From Actinomycetes bacterium (GTDB lineage: Bacteria; Actinomycetota; Actinomycetes; Actinomycetales; Actinomycetaceae), in contig JAEWEQ010000009.1 of assembly GCA_023389315.1 (NCBI GenBank), positions 1 through 64,000 of the forward strand: 64,000 nucleotides of DNA, read 5' to 3'. Shown in pieces: positions 25,360-35,573 of this stretch (its first letter is position 1; the number at the start of each line of letters is the position of its first letter). The notes under the pieces are model-generated. The model saw only the letters and a program-made list of their open reading frames with translations, did not search any database and was not told where the DNA came from. The translations under genes and the position numbers were made by a program.

Positions 25360-27138
25360 GTGATGCCACCTACCTCCCCCGCGCCCGCTACTGGCACTAT
25401 CCCCATGATCCCCACCGCGGGACACAGCACTGCCCACGAAGTGCACCAAGGCAGCGCGTTAGTACCGGTAGCTCAGAATCCGCAATGGTATCGCACCGCG
25501 GTTTTCTACGAAGTCCTCACCCATTCTTTCCTCGACTCCAACGGTGACGGAGTGGGCGACTTTGAAGGGCTGCGCCAAAGCCTGGACTACCTGGCCTGGC
25601 TGGGAGTGGACGCCCTGTGGATACCCCCGTTTTACCCCTCCCCCATGGCTGATGGCGGTTACGACATTTCCGACTACACCGGGGTTGATGAACGCTACGG
25701 CACCATGGCTGATTTCCACGCCCTGGTGGAGGATGCCCACGCTCACGGGATCCGCATCGTCATTGACATGGTGATGAACCACACCTCCGACCAGCACCCC
25801 TGGTTCCAAGCCTCCCGCACCGACCCGACCGGCCCCTACGGGGACTTTTACGTGTGGCGCGAGCGCCCCACCGAATACCAGGATGCGCGCATCATTTTCG
25901 TGGACACCGAAAGCTCTAACTGGACTTGGGATGAGGTGCGCGGGGAGTTCTTCTGGCACCGTTTCTTCTCCCACCAGCCGGACCTGAACTACGAAAACCC
26001 AGCGGTCCGTCAAGCCATCATGGACGTGGTGCGCTACTGGTGCGCCACCGGGGTGGACGGATTCCGCCTCGATGCCATCCCCTACCTTTATGAAGAAGAT
26101 GGCACCAACTGCGAGAATCTACCCGAAACCCACGGCTTCATTGCCCAGCTTCGGCAGATGGTCGATGATGAGTTCCCCGGCACCGTGATGATCGCCGAAG
26201 CCAACCAGCCTCCGCACGAGGTCGTGGCCTACTTCGGCACCGATGCTTCCCCCGAATGCCACATCTGTTTCCACTTCCCCATCATGCCGAAGATTTTCGC
26301 CGCGCTAAGGGAGGAAACTTCCGCTGGGTTGCGTGACATTTTCGCTAAGACCCCACCCCTACCCCAGGGCGGTCAGTGGGGTACGTTCTTACGTAACCAC
26401 GATGAGTTGACCCTGGAGATGGTCACCGATGAAGAGCGCGAAGCCATGTGGGGTTGGTATGCGCCAGAGCCGCGGATGCGCGCCAACATCGGGATTCGCC
26501 GGCGCCTGATGCCGCTGCTGCGCGGCTCGCGCCGGGAAGTCGAGCTGGCGCACGCGCTGCTGCTGTCCTTCCCCGGATCCCCCTTCCTGTACTACGGGGA
26601 TGAGATCGGCATGGGCGATAATATTTGGCTCGATGACCGCAACGGCGTGCGCACCCCCATGCAGTGGGATGAGACCCCCGGCGCTGGTTTTTCGTCGGCC
26701 GACCCGTCCTCGTTCTATCTGCCGGTAATCGACACCGGGGTGTATTCGCCCACCGCGGTGAACGTCGCCGAGCACCGCACCCGCCCCACCTCCATGCTCA
26801 ACTGGCTGCGCCAGATGCTGGCGGTGCGCAAACGCTACCCGGTGTTCGGCATCGGGTCCCTAACCCTACTAGCTACTTCCGACGACGCGGTGCTGGCGTT
26901 CTTGCGCCGCGACGAGCACCAAAGCGTGCTTTGTATCAATAACCTTTCCACCACTTCCCGTTCGGCCCGCATCCAGCTGCCCGGTATGGCCGGTTGGCAC
27001 CTGCGCGATGCGGCTTCGGGGAATCCGTTCCCGGATGTGCGCGAGGACGAAACCATTGACATCACCTTGGGACGCCACGGCTTCTACTGGCTGGAGGCTT
27101 CCTTCCTTGACGAGCAGAAAGAAACCGATACCCCATGA
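25360..27138 (+). CDS. treS: Trehalose synthase (maltose alpha-D-glucosyltransferase) TreS
   Basis: 592 residues, close to mycobacterial TreS. Interconverts trehalose and maltose; here it supplies maltose for the maltokinase. GH13 residues: Asp238 in 'GFRLDAIPYLYEEDG', Glu280 in 'VMIAEANQPP', Asp348 in 'FLRNHDELTLEM'; opening 'WYRTAVFYEVLTHSFLDSNG'. ATG 25360 (or the next codon, also ATG) has GGAAGG upstream. No C-terminal kinase domain is fused; the kinase is the next gene, overlapping by ATGA. Confidence 0.96.
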   Translation: MMPPTSPAPATGTIPMIPTAGHSTAHEVHQGSALVPVAQNPQWYRTAVFYEVLTHSFLDSNGDGVGDFEGLRQSLDYLAWLGVDALWIPPFYPSPMADGGYDISDYTGVDERYGTMADFHALVEDAHAHGIRIVIDMVMNHTSDQHPWFQASRTDPTGPYGDFYVWRERPTEYQDARIIFVDTESSNWTWDEVRGEFFWHRFFSHQPDLNYENPAVRQAIMDVVRYWCATGVDGFRLDAIPYLYEEDGTNCENLPETHGFIAQLRQMVDDEFPGTVMIAEANQPPHEVVAYFGTDASPECHICFHFPIMPKIFAALREETSAGLRDIFAKTPPLPQGGQWGTFLRNHDELTLEMVTDEEREAMWGWYAPEPRMRANIGIRRRLMPLLRGSRREVELAHALLLSFPGSPFLYYGDEIGMGDNIWLDDRNGVRTPMQWDETPGAGFSSADPSSFYLPVIDTGVYSPTAVNVAEHRTRPTSMLNWLRQMLAVRKRYPVFGIGSLTLLATSDDAVLAFLRRDEHQSVLCINNLSTTSRSARIQLPGMAGWHLRDAASGNPFPDVREDETIDITLGRHGFYWLEASFLDEQKETDTP

Positions 27139-28526
27139 GTATTTCGTGGCCTTCCAGTATCGACCTGTTAGACGTGCTCGGTCCGTGGCTGTACCAGCAA
27201 CGCTGGTTTCCCGGAGCCGAAGGCCAGGCGGTGCGCCTGGTTGCCAACCTTGACCTGACCCGCTGGTCCGCTCCGACCTCTCCCGCTACCTCCGCGCCCG
27301 CGCACACCGGTGCCGATGTCGAGGGCGATCACGACGGTGGTTTACAACCAGTGTGGATTTCCTTCATCCAGGTGGGTGAAGCCATCTTACAAATCCCGCT
27401 GTCGTACTCTCCCGTGCAGCCCGCTCGCGGCGAGATCGCAAAGGTCGAGGACGGGTGGCTAGTAGATGGCCCCCACGATGAGACGTTCCTGCGCGCCTGG
27501 GTGTCCTACACCTACCAGTGCGGCGGGGTTTCCCCCCTAGATCCCACCCAGGCTCAGGCGGTGGCGGAAGACCTGGAGGAACACTGCGCCGGGGCGCGGG
27601 TGCTGTCGGGTGAACAGTCCAACACTTCGGTGCTGTTTACCGGCCAACGCCCCTGCGTGGCGAAGTTCCTACGGGTCCTGCACCCGGGAGCGCACCCGGA
27701 GATGGAGATGACGGCGGCGCTGGCTTCGCACGGTTGGGAGCACACGGCCGCCCCCGTCCTCGCTCTGGAAACTACCTTGGAGCAGGCCGGTTGGGGCGCT
27801 CAACCGGTGTTACTTTCCCTGGCCGCGCAGTTCATTGACGGGGCCCGCGACGGCTTCGAGCTGTGCGTGGAGCGCGCCAAAGCCGGTGACGAGTTCACCG
27901 GCCCGGCCCGCGCTTTAGGGCATACTATCGCCACCATGCATGCCACATTGGCGCAGGCTTTCACCCCGCAGCCACACCCCGATGGCGCCGCAGTGCACGC
28001 GCAAGAGATTTTCGAGCGCATCCACGCGAACTTCGCAGCGGCCGCCACCGAAGTGCCACAGTTGCGCGACTTTGCCAACGCTGAGGGCATCGAAGCGGCG
28101 TTGCAGCAAGTGCGTGACCTCACGGAGCTTCCCAACGCCATGCGGATCCACGGGGATCTGCACCTGGGGCAAACCTTGGAGCGCGACGGGAACTGGTGGG
28201 TTTTGGATTTCGAGGGCGAACCGCTGCGTCCCCTGGCGGTGCGCCGCGAACCGGACTTGGCGCTGCGCGACGTGGCGGGAATGCTGCGCTCCTTCGATTA
28301 CGCGGCGGCCCGCGCGGGCGCCGATGAATCCTGGTTGGAAGGCGTGCGCGCGGCGTTCTTAGATGGTTATACCGATGGCCACGGTTTTAACGACGCTGAA
28401 CAGAAACTGCTGCGGGCCCTGGAAGTTGAAAAAGCCGCGTACGAGGCGGTTTACGAACATCGCCTGCGCCCGGAGTGGGTGATGATTCCGCTTCGCGCAC
28501 TGGCGAAACTGTCGCAAGTGCAATAG
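27135..28526 (+). CDS. mak: Maltokinase (Mak/Pep2 type)
   Basis: 463 residues. Phosphorylates maltose to maltose-1-phosphate with ATP, the donor for GlgE. The N-terminal cap domain begins 'WLYQQRWFPGAEGQAVRL', and the kinase core has the aminoglycoside-phosphotransferase catalytic loop 'IHGDLHLGQTLERDGNWW' followed by 'VLDFEGEPLRPLAVRREP' (Mg-binding Asp). ATG 27135 overlaps the treS stop by four bases, so the pair is translationally coupled, matching the TreS-Mak complex known from mycobacteria. Confidence 0.94.
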   Translation: MSISWPSSIDLLDVLGPWLYQQRWFPGAEGQAVRLVANLDLTRWSAPTSPATSAPAHTGADVEGDHDGGLQPVWISFIQVGEAILQIPLSYSPVQPARGEIAKVEDGWLVDGPHDETFLRAWVSYTYQCGGVSPLDPTQAQAVAEDLEEHCAGARVLSGEQSNTSVLFTGQRPCVAKFLRVLHPGAHPEMEMTAALASHGWEHTAAPVLALETTLEQAGWGAQPVLLSLAAQFIDGARDGFELCVERAKAGDEFTGPARALGHTIATMHATLAQAFTPQPHPDGAAVHAQEIFERIHANFAAAATEVPQLRDFANAEGIEAALQQVRDLTELPNAMRIHGDLHLGQTLERDGNWWVLDFEGEPLRPLAVRREPDLALRDVAGMLRSFDYAAARAGADESWLEGVRAAFLDGYTDGHGFNDAEQKLLRALEVEKAAYEAVYEHRLRPEWVMIPLRALAKLSQVQ

Positions 28527-28565
28527 TGGTTTTTCTATTCCAGCCCGCCACCGGTTAGTACATGG

Positions 28566-28577
28566 AACAATTGGATT

Positions 28578-28578
<1 letters not shown>
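28566..28578 (+). promoter_or_regulatory. -10 box for leaderless glgB mRNA
   Basis: AACAAT at 28566-28571, six bases, then ATG 28578. This suggests glgB has its own promoter besides readthrough from mak. Confidence 0.45.
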
Positions 28579-30761
<2,183 letters not shown>

Positions 30762-30780
30762 GACCAGCTAGCTTAGAAAT

Positions 30781-30825
30781 GGTGCGGGGCCTCGCTGCAA
30801 AAGTATGAGGCCCCGCACCGTTTTT
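30781..30825 (+). terminator. Rho-independent terminator of the glgE-treS-mak-glgB cluster
   Basis: GGTGCGGGGCCTC (30781-30793) pairs perfectly with GAGGCCCCGCACC (30807-30819), followed by GTTTTT. A CGAGGACG word starts three bases after the T-run. Confidence 0.92.
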
Positions 30826-30866
30826 CACGAGGACGTTCGCTGCCGCGAGCGCGCCCGGGTAGCTGG

Positions 30867-31994
30867 TCAGATGGCGACTTTTTCGATGTGCTCGGAGCTG
30901 AAGGCTTGTGACAGCCCGGTGTAGGACAGGGAGAAGCTCAATACATCGCCCACCTTCAGATCCGCCACAGTTTTACCATCGGACACGTACTCGGTGACGT
31001 CACAAATCATGTGGTCAGAAGATGCCCCCAGGATCTGCACGCCCTCGGCCTCTGGGGTGAGTTCGTCGATGGAGACGTCCATCTGCCCGATGTTGACGAT
31101 GGCGCGGATCATGCGGCGCTGTTCAGCTGCGTCCCGGCGGCGGAACTGCATGATCCCACTAATGCCGGTGGGGATAGCGTTCTTCTCTTTGAGTTCAATA
31201 ATCTGGGCTTCCAGGTGGCAGGTGTTGGTGTGAAGCTCCAACCCTTCAGCTTCAAAAATAGAAGGCACGTTGCCGCGGAAAATCGCTTCCCCAATGCGCG
31301 CGCTAGTGAGGCGCTCCGGCATGCGCCCGCTCAGCGACATCGGCAGTGCCAAGGAGGTGGCTACCGAGTTCAAGTCCAGTTCCACCTGGTAGGTTTGTTC
31401 AACTTTTTCCACCAGCTCGGCGATCACGCCGGTGTTGTTCTCATCGGGCTCGATGGAACCGAAGCATCCCAGGTTGGTGCCCAGCCCACGCAGGCGCAGG
31501 TTGGGCATCTGCAGGATCTTACCCACGGTATCGAGCACGTCGGCTGGCTCTACGCCCTCGCGCAGGTCACCGACCTCGACCATGAGGATGACGTCATGAA
31601 TCACACCGTGATCGCCAGCTGCCTCATTGAGGGCTTCGAGTGCCACGAGTTCGGAGTTAAGTGACAGGTCAGCGTATTTGACTACGTCTTCGATTTCGCA
31701 CAGCGCGGGGATGCGAATAAGCCAACGTTTCACACTGGCGTAGGGAAAGTGCTTGAGGTTGTTGATCCGCGACTCGGCAATAGCGTCAACGTGACGAAAC
31801 AGGCTGGGGATGAGGTCGTAGTTGCCGCTAAGTAGCTTGGTGACTACTACCAGGGACATGCCTTGTTCTTCGAGTTTGCGGTGCAGCACCTCCGCGTTGT
31901 ACTCGAAATCTTTCGTCTGACATAGTAGCCGCGGATACACCTCAGATACCTCCAACATGGTTATGCGCGCCGGTGGCGCGCTGGGTGTTTTCAC
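30867..31994 (-). CDS. PLP-dependent amino-acid racemase, alanine/ornithine racemase family
   Basis: 375-residue fold-type III PLP enzyme. The PLP lysine is in 'SLVVVTKLLSGNYDLI' near residue 55, and the family phosphate/ring contacts lie in 'LRLRGLGTNLGCFGSIEPD'; this pattern matches the ornithine-racemase branch better than classical Alr. Substrate assignment is inference. GTG 31994 has AAGGA upstream. It is divergent from the MurT-like gene, 181 bases apart, and peptidoglycan of Actinomycetaceae often contains ornithine, so an envelope role is plausible. Confidence 0.8.
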   Translation of the reverse strand: MKTPSAPPARITMLEVSEVYPRLLCQTKDFEYNAEVLHRKLEEQGMSLVVVTKLLSGNYDLIPSLFRHVDAIAESRINNLKHFPYASVKRWLIRIPALCEIEDVVKYADLSLNSELVALEALNEAAGDHGVIHDVILMVEVGDLREGVEPADVLDTVGKILQMPNLRLRGLGTNLGCFGSIEPDENNTGVIAELVEKVEQTYQVELDLNSVATSLALPMSLSGRMPERLTSARIGEAIFRGNVPSIFEAEGLELHTNTCHLEAQIIELKEKNAIPTGISGIMQFRRRDAAEQRRMIRAIVNIGQMDVSIDELTPEAEGVQILGASSDHMICDVTEYVSDGKTVADLKVGDVLSFSLSYTGLSQAFSSEHIEKVAI

Positions 31995-32088
31995 TTCTTC
32001 CTTTTTCTCGCCCCAGTCTACCCGCTCTCACCTATCTCGCCGGTGTACGAGGCCGTGGGGTGGCGAATCTGGCAGCGGCGGGCACTGC

Positions 32089-32096
32089 TATACAAT
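32089..32096 (+). promoter_or_regulatory. -10 element (TATACAAT) of the MurT-like operon
   Basis: TATACAAT 80 bases before the MurT ATG and only four bases before another ATG (32101), which opens an 18-codon reading frame ending at 32157. Confidence 0.5.
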
Positions 32097-32100
32097 GAGG

Positions 32101-32157
32101 ATGTTTGGCTTAGGGTTTGTCTATTCTAAGCCGATGCCAAGTAGCCAGCACCGATAG
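32101..32157 (+). other. Possible short leader ORF upstream of murT-like gene
   Basis: ATG 32101 follows a -10-like TACAAT by four bases and encodes MFGLGFVYSKPMPSSQHR, ending 18 bases before the MurT ATG. It may be a chance open frame; nothing beyond position supports it. Confidence 0.25.
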
Positions 32158-32175
32158 GGATTGTGCGAATACCTC

Positions 32176-33672
32176 ATGATAAGACCCCGCTTCCTGGCCG
32201 CCCTTTGGGCCGGCAAATTGACTCGAGTTGCGGTCAACCTGATCGATAAAAAACGTGGCACTAACTTACCTGGCGCGGTAGCTTTGCGGGTGGACCCGCA
32301 GTTCATGCGCCGCGTCAGTGGTGTCAGTGCCGAGAAGGTCATCGCCACTACCGGCACTAACGGTAAGTCCACTTCCAACAACATGATCGTGCACGTGCTG
32401 CGGGCCGCCGGTTATCGGGTTGCCTCTAACCTGGAGGGCGCGAACATGGTCGGCGGGGTAGCCACCGCTTTGGTTGACAACTCCTCTATGGGTGGGAAGC
32501 TGCAGGCGGACTGGTTGTGTTTGGAAGTTGACGAACGGTCCTTGGGGGCGGTCAGCCGGGCCCTGCCGATCGGGACTCTTGCGGTGACCAATATCCAAAA
32601 GGATCAGGTACAACGCAACGGCGAGCCGGACTATATCTTGCAAAAGATCCGCCGCAGCCTGGTCACCCCAGAAGCTGACAGTGCGACGGGTACCTCCCGC
32701 ACCAACGCTGCCACGGACGGCACTGCCCCCGCCCACCAGCCAACCGCGCCTGCGGTGTCGGCCCCCGCACCGTCCTCGCCAAACCAGGTGGCCAGTACTC
32801 CCCTGCTGGTGCTAAACGACGACGAACCGAACTCACGTAGCCTGGCCACCACTGGCCTGCCCACGCTGTTTTACGGAGTGGACGAGAACTCCCGCTCCCA
32901 ACGCCACACCAGCCCTTACGCGGTGACCATGCCGTGCGCGGCTTGTGGGCGCGGTCGCATTGAGTTCGATTACCAAAATATTTCCAATATCGGGCCCTTC
33001 CGCTGCTCGGTTTGTGGTTTCGGCTCTAGCCAAGCCGACGGCGTGCGCCTGACGCAGGTGGATTTCGACAAAGCCACCTTCACGGCTGACTCCCACACCT
33101 TCCCGATGCCCTACACCCAGTCTTTCTTCACCTACTCCTACGCCCTGACGGTGGCGCTGGCCAAACATTTGGGAATTACCCCGCGAATCACCGCTCAGGC
33201 GCTGGGAAATTTCGTGAACGTCGCCGGACGCACCGAAACCCTCACCTACGCCGGTAAAACCATCCACTACCTGCGTATCAAGCAGGAAAACCCCGATACC
33301 CTCCAGTCGGCGTTCAACGCCATCGCCGCTGCCCCGGGTGATTCTAAGACCCTGATCTTGGGGCTTTGTGAACTAACTGACTTCCAGCCGTTTTACACCA
33401 ACACTTTCTACGTTTACGACACCGAAGTGGGGGTCCTCACCGAAGGCGGCGTTACCGAAACCATCTGCTTTTCCAAACACGTCGCCATCGACACGGCGGC
33501 CGCCATGGAGAACTGCGGTTATCCGGCTAGCGCCACCAAGGTGCTCCCCACCGACGAGGTGGCGGACGTGCTCGAAGCGATCCGCCAGTCCCCCAACGAT
33601 GAAATCTTCCTAATCACCTGGCTGGGTTGGTACAGCCAGATGCAAGCTGAGATCGAAAGGCGCAAACACTGA
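32176..33672 (+). CDS. Mur-ligase-like protein, MurT family
   Basis: 498 residues. MurT with GatD amidates D-Glu of lipid II in other Gram-positives. Seen: ATP-binding P-loop 'IATTGTNGKSTSNN' (55-68), 'LEVDERSL', 'TNIQKDQVQRNGEPD', a four-Cys zinc ribbon (CAAC and CSVC) and a DUF1727 C-terminal region. Differences from usual MurT: a 40-residue Ala/Thr/Pro/Ser insertion at about 165-207, and a C-terminal domain in which the common 'DG.D.SW.WD.D' stretch reads 'TNTFYVYDTEVG', ending in 'ITWLGWYSQM'. ATG 32176 is preferred over TTG 32161; neither has a good ribosome site. Its stop overlaps the start of the GatD-like gene. The function may therefore differ from amidation. Confidence 0.8.
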   Translation: MIRPRFLAALWAGKLTRVAVNLIDKKRGTNLPGAVALRVDPQFMRRVSGVSAEKVIATTGTNGKSTSNNMIVHVLRAAGYRVASNLEGANMVGGVATALVDNSSMGGKLQADWLCLEVDERSLGAVSRALPIGTLAVTNIQKDQVQRNGEPDYILQKIRRSLVTPEADSATGTSRTNAATDGTAPAHQPTAPAVSAPAPSSPNQVASTPLLVLNDDEPNSRSLATTGLPTLFYGVDENSRSQRHTSPYAVTMPCAACGRGRIEFDYQNISNIGPFRCSVCGFGSSQADGVRLTQVDFDKATFTADSHTFPMPYTQSFFTYSYALTVALAKHLGITPRITAQALGNFVNVAGRTETLTYAGKTIHYLRIKQENPDTLQSAFNAIAAAPGDSKTLILGLCELTDFQPFYTNTFYVYDTEVGVLTEGGVTETICFSKHVAIDTAAAMENCGYPASATKVLPTDEVADVLEAIRQSPNDEIFLITWLGWYSQMQAEIERRKH

Positions 33673-34508
33673 TGGTATCTATCAACATTGTCTGGGCCTA
33701 CCCCGATTTTTTGAACCTGCACGGTGATCGCGGCAACTTGATGGCCCTAGAGCGCATCGCAAAGCAGATGGGCTTGGAGGTGAAGGTTCACCGCGTAAGC
33801 GAACTTGGCGCCGATTTGGGCTTGGACTCAGCTGACCTGGTCATGCTCAACGCCGGACAGTGGTGCGACCTATCGCAGGTGGCGCAGGCGCTGCGCGCCG
33901 GTGGCATTGAACAGTACGTGGCTGGCGGTGGCAGCGTGTTCGCGTCGGGCACTTCCTGGGCGCTGCTAGGCGCGGAATTAGTGGACGAGGACGGTCGGTG
34001 CACTCCCGCGACCGGCCTGGCCGATTTCCGTACCACCTTGGAGTATCCGATCTACGGTGATGATCTCATCGTAGAGACCCGCTCTGACTTGGAGTTCATT
34101 GGCGGCCAACGCCTGGTCGGCTCTCAGATAGCTCTGACCTGGGCACAAGTGCCGTCCCAGGACGCTCTCGGGGTGGCGACCTACGGGCGCGGTAATGGCG
34201 ATGTAGCTAACTCCCGCGTGGGCCTAGGGGCAACCGCGGTGGCTGGTAGCCAAGACGGTATCGCCCTGGGTGCCTGCGCGGGACAGCCTGGGGGTGCGGT
34301 GATCGGTACGAATCTGCTGGGCCCGGTGCTGGCGAAGAACCCGTGGTTTACTCGCTCCCTGGTTGAGTTGGCGCTAGCGCGGCGCGAAAAGGCTTTCACC
34401 GCCCAACCCAGCGAAGAGCTCGAAGCCCAGATTCAGCGAATGGAGCAGTCCGCACAGATCATCTCCCACTTCAACGACACTAAGGCTTCCTTGCCTGATC
34501 CGCACTGA
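33672..34508 (+). CDS. GatD-like glutamine amidotransferase homologue lacking catalytic residues
   Basis: 278 residues. The fold and partner identify it as the GatD/CobQ-type amidotransferase subunit of MurT ('AYPDFLNLHGDRGNLMALER' at the start). In active GatD the nucleophile lies in 'ICGGYQ.LG' and the catalytic His in 'GTYLHGP'. Here the same places read 'FASGTSWALLG' (no Cys) and 'GTNLLGPVLAKNP' (His to Leu), so glutamine hydrolysis should be impossible. The frame is intact and ends before a strong terminator, so the gene appears maintained. TGATG overlap with the MurT-like gene couples translation. It may be a structural partner, or the pair may use another amine. Confidence 0.75.
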   Translation: MVSINIVWAYPDFLNLHGDRGNLMALERIAKQMGLEVKVHRVSELGADLGLDSADLVMLNAGQWCDLSQVAQALRAGGIEQYVAGGGSVFASGTSWALLGAELVDEDGRCTPATGLADFRTTLEYPIYGDDLIVETRSDLEFIGGQRLVGSQIALTWAQVPSQDALGVATYGRGNGDVANSRVGLGATAVAGSQDGIALGACAGQPGGAVIGTNLLGPVLAKNPWFTRSLVELALARREKAFTAQPSEELEAQIQRMEQSAQIISHFNDTKASLPDPH

Positions 34509-34546
34509 GGCTGCCAACTGAGGTTGCCAGTTGCGCGCAACCCATA

Positions 34547-34584
34547 ACGATGCCCTGGGCCAGTTGCCCAGGGCATATCGTTTT
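34547..34584. terminator. Terminator after the MurT/GatD-like pair
   Basis: CGATGCCCTGGGC (34548-34560) pairs with GCCCAGGGCATATCG (34566-34580) with a 2-base bulge, then TTTTC. The region between two convergent genes may terminate both. Confidence 0.8.
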
Positions 34585-34612
34585 CGCTAACTTTCCGGCG
34601 CTGCGGCGCGGG

Positions 34613-35512
34613 TTAGAAAACCAAAGTCGAAAGGCGTGAGCGGGCGGCCTTCACGGCCGGGTCGGCGTTGCCCACCAAGGTGAACAGTTCCAGCAGGCGC
34701 TGCCGGGCTGCGTCCGCTTCCTCACTTCCACGCCGGGCTGCGAATTCCTCCAGTAAGGTGTCGAAGGCTTGTGCGTAGTTGCCCGCCGCGAACTGTTCAT
34801 CTGCCAGCGCCAACGGGTCGGCACTGTCGGTAGCTTGAGTTCCCTGAAGGCGGATTTGGAACTGGGCGCGCGCCACCCCTTCTTTAGCTTCCCCATCACG
34901 AGGACGTTTGGCCAGCACACTTTGCCACGCTTGCAGCGCGCCTTCCCAGTCTTCGGCTTCCTCCGCATCAATGGCGGGCTGGTAGAGCGGATCGATGGTC
35001 TCAGCGGCGAGGTCCGCTTCCACCATGCGCCCGTTAATCCCAGCATTGGCGGCGGCTACCAGCAGTTCGGAAATGATCGCTTCCACTTGCGCGCGCGGCT
35101 GGGCTCCTTGGAATAGGGGCAGCGGGCGCCCGCCGATGATCGCCACCACCGTGGGGATGGAACTGGCTTGCAGGGCTTGGGCGATTTCCGGGTTCGCGTC
35201 AACATCCACTTTGGCCAGTACTACGCGTCCGCCCTGGTCGCGCACGGCTTGTTCCAGGATCGGGGTGAGCTGTTTGCAGGGCTGACACCAGGTGGCCCAC
35301 AGGTCCACAATGATCGGGATTTGGAATGACAACTCCACGATCTGATTTAGGTCACTTTGGTTGACGTCGCGAATCAAGGGGCCTTGAAGTTGTCCAGCTA
35401 CCGCAGCGCCGGTCGGCTGGGATGAGCCAGCGGGCTGGTTGGGCGTTGGGGTGCCCCCTAGTTCCACCGCTCCGCGAGCGTCAGCGGGCATCTGTGGTGA
35501 GGGTTCCGTCAT
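34613..35512 (-). CDS. Thioredoxin-domain protein with TPR-like C-terminus (CnoX/YbbN-like)
   Basis: 299 residues. Low-complexity first 45 residues, thioredoxin fold with active site WCQPC ('DLWATWCQPCKQLTPIL') and cis-Pro 'SIPTVVAII', then a helical repeat domain (about 165-299) as in CnoX, a redox-linked holdase chaperone. The two Cys are spaced as in a working thioredoxin, unlike E. coli YbbN which has lost that pair. ATG 35512 follows a weak site. It runs convergently to the GatD-like gene. Cytoplasmic; no signal peptide. Confidence 0.88.
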   Translation of the reverse strand: MTEPSPQMPADARGAVELGGTPTPNQPAGSSQPTGAAVAGQLQGPLIRDVNQSDLNQIVELSFQIPIIVDLWATWCQPCKQLTPILEQAVRDQGGRVVLAKVDVDANPEIAQALQASSIPTVVAIIGGRPLPLFQGAQPRAQVEAIISELLVAAANAGINGRMVEADLAAETIDPLYQPAIDAEEAEDWEGALQAWQSVLAKRPRDGEAKEGVARAQFQIRLQGTQATDSADPLALADEQFAAGNYAQAFDTLLEEFAARRGSEEADAARQRLLELFTLVGNADPAVKAARSRLSTLVF

Positions 35513-35573
35513 GGTTTCAACCTTCGTTTTTCCAGTAATCTTGCGTAACGTTCAACTTAGCAGTTAGCCAGTG

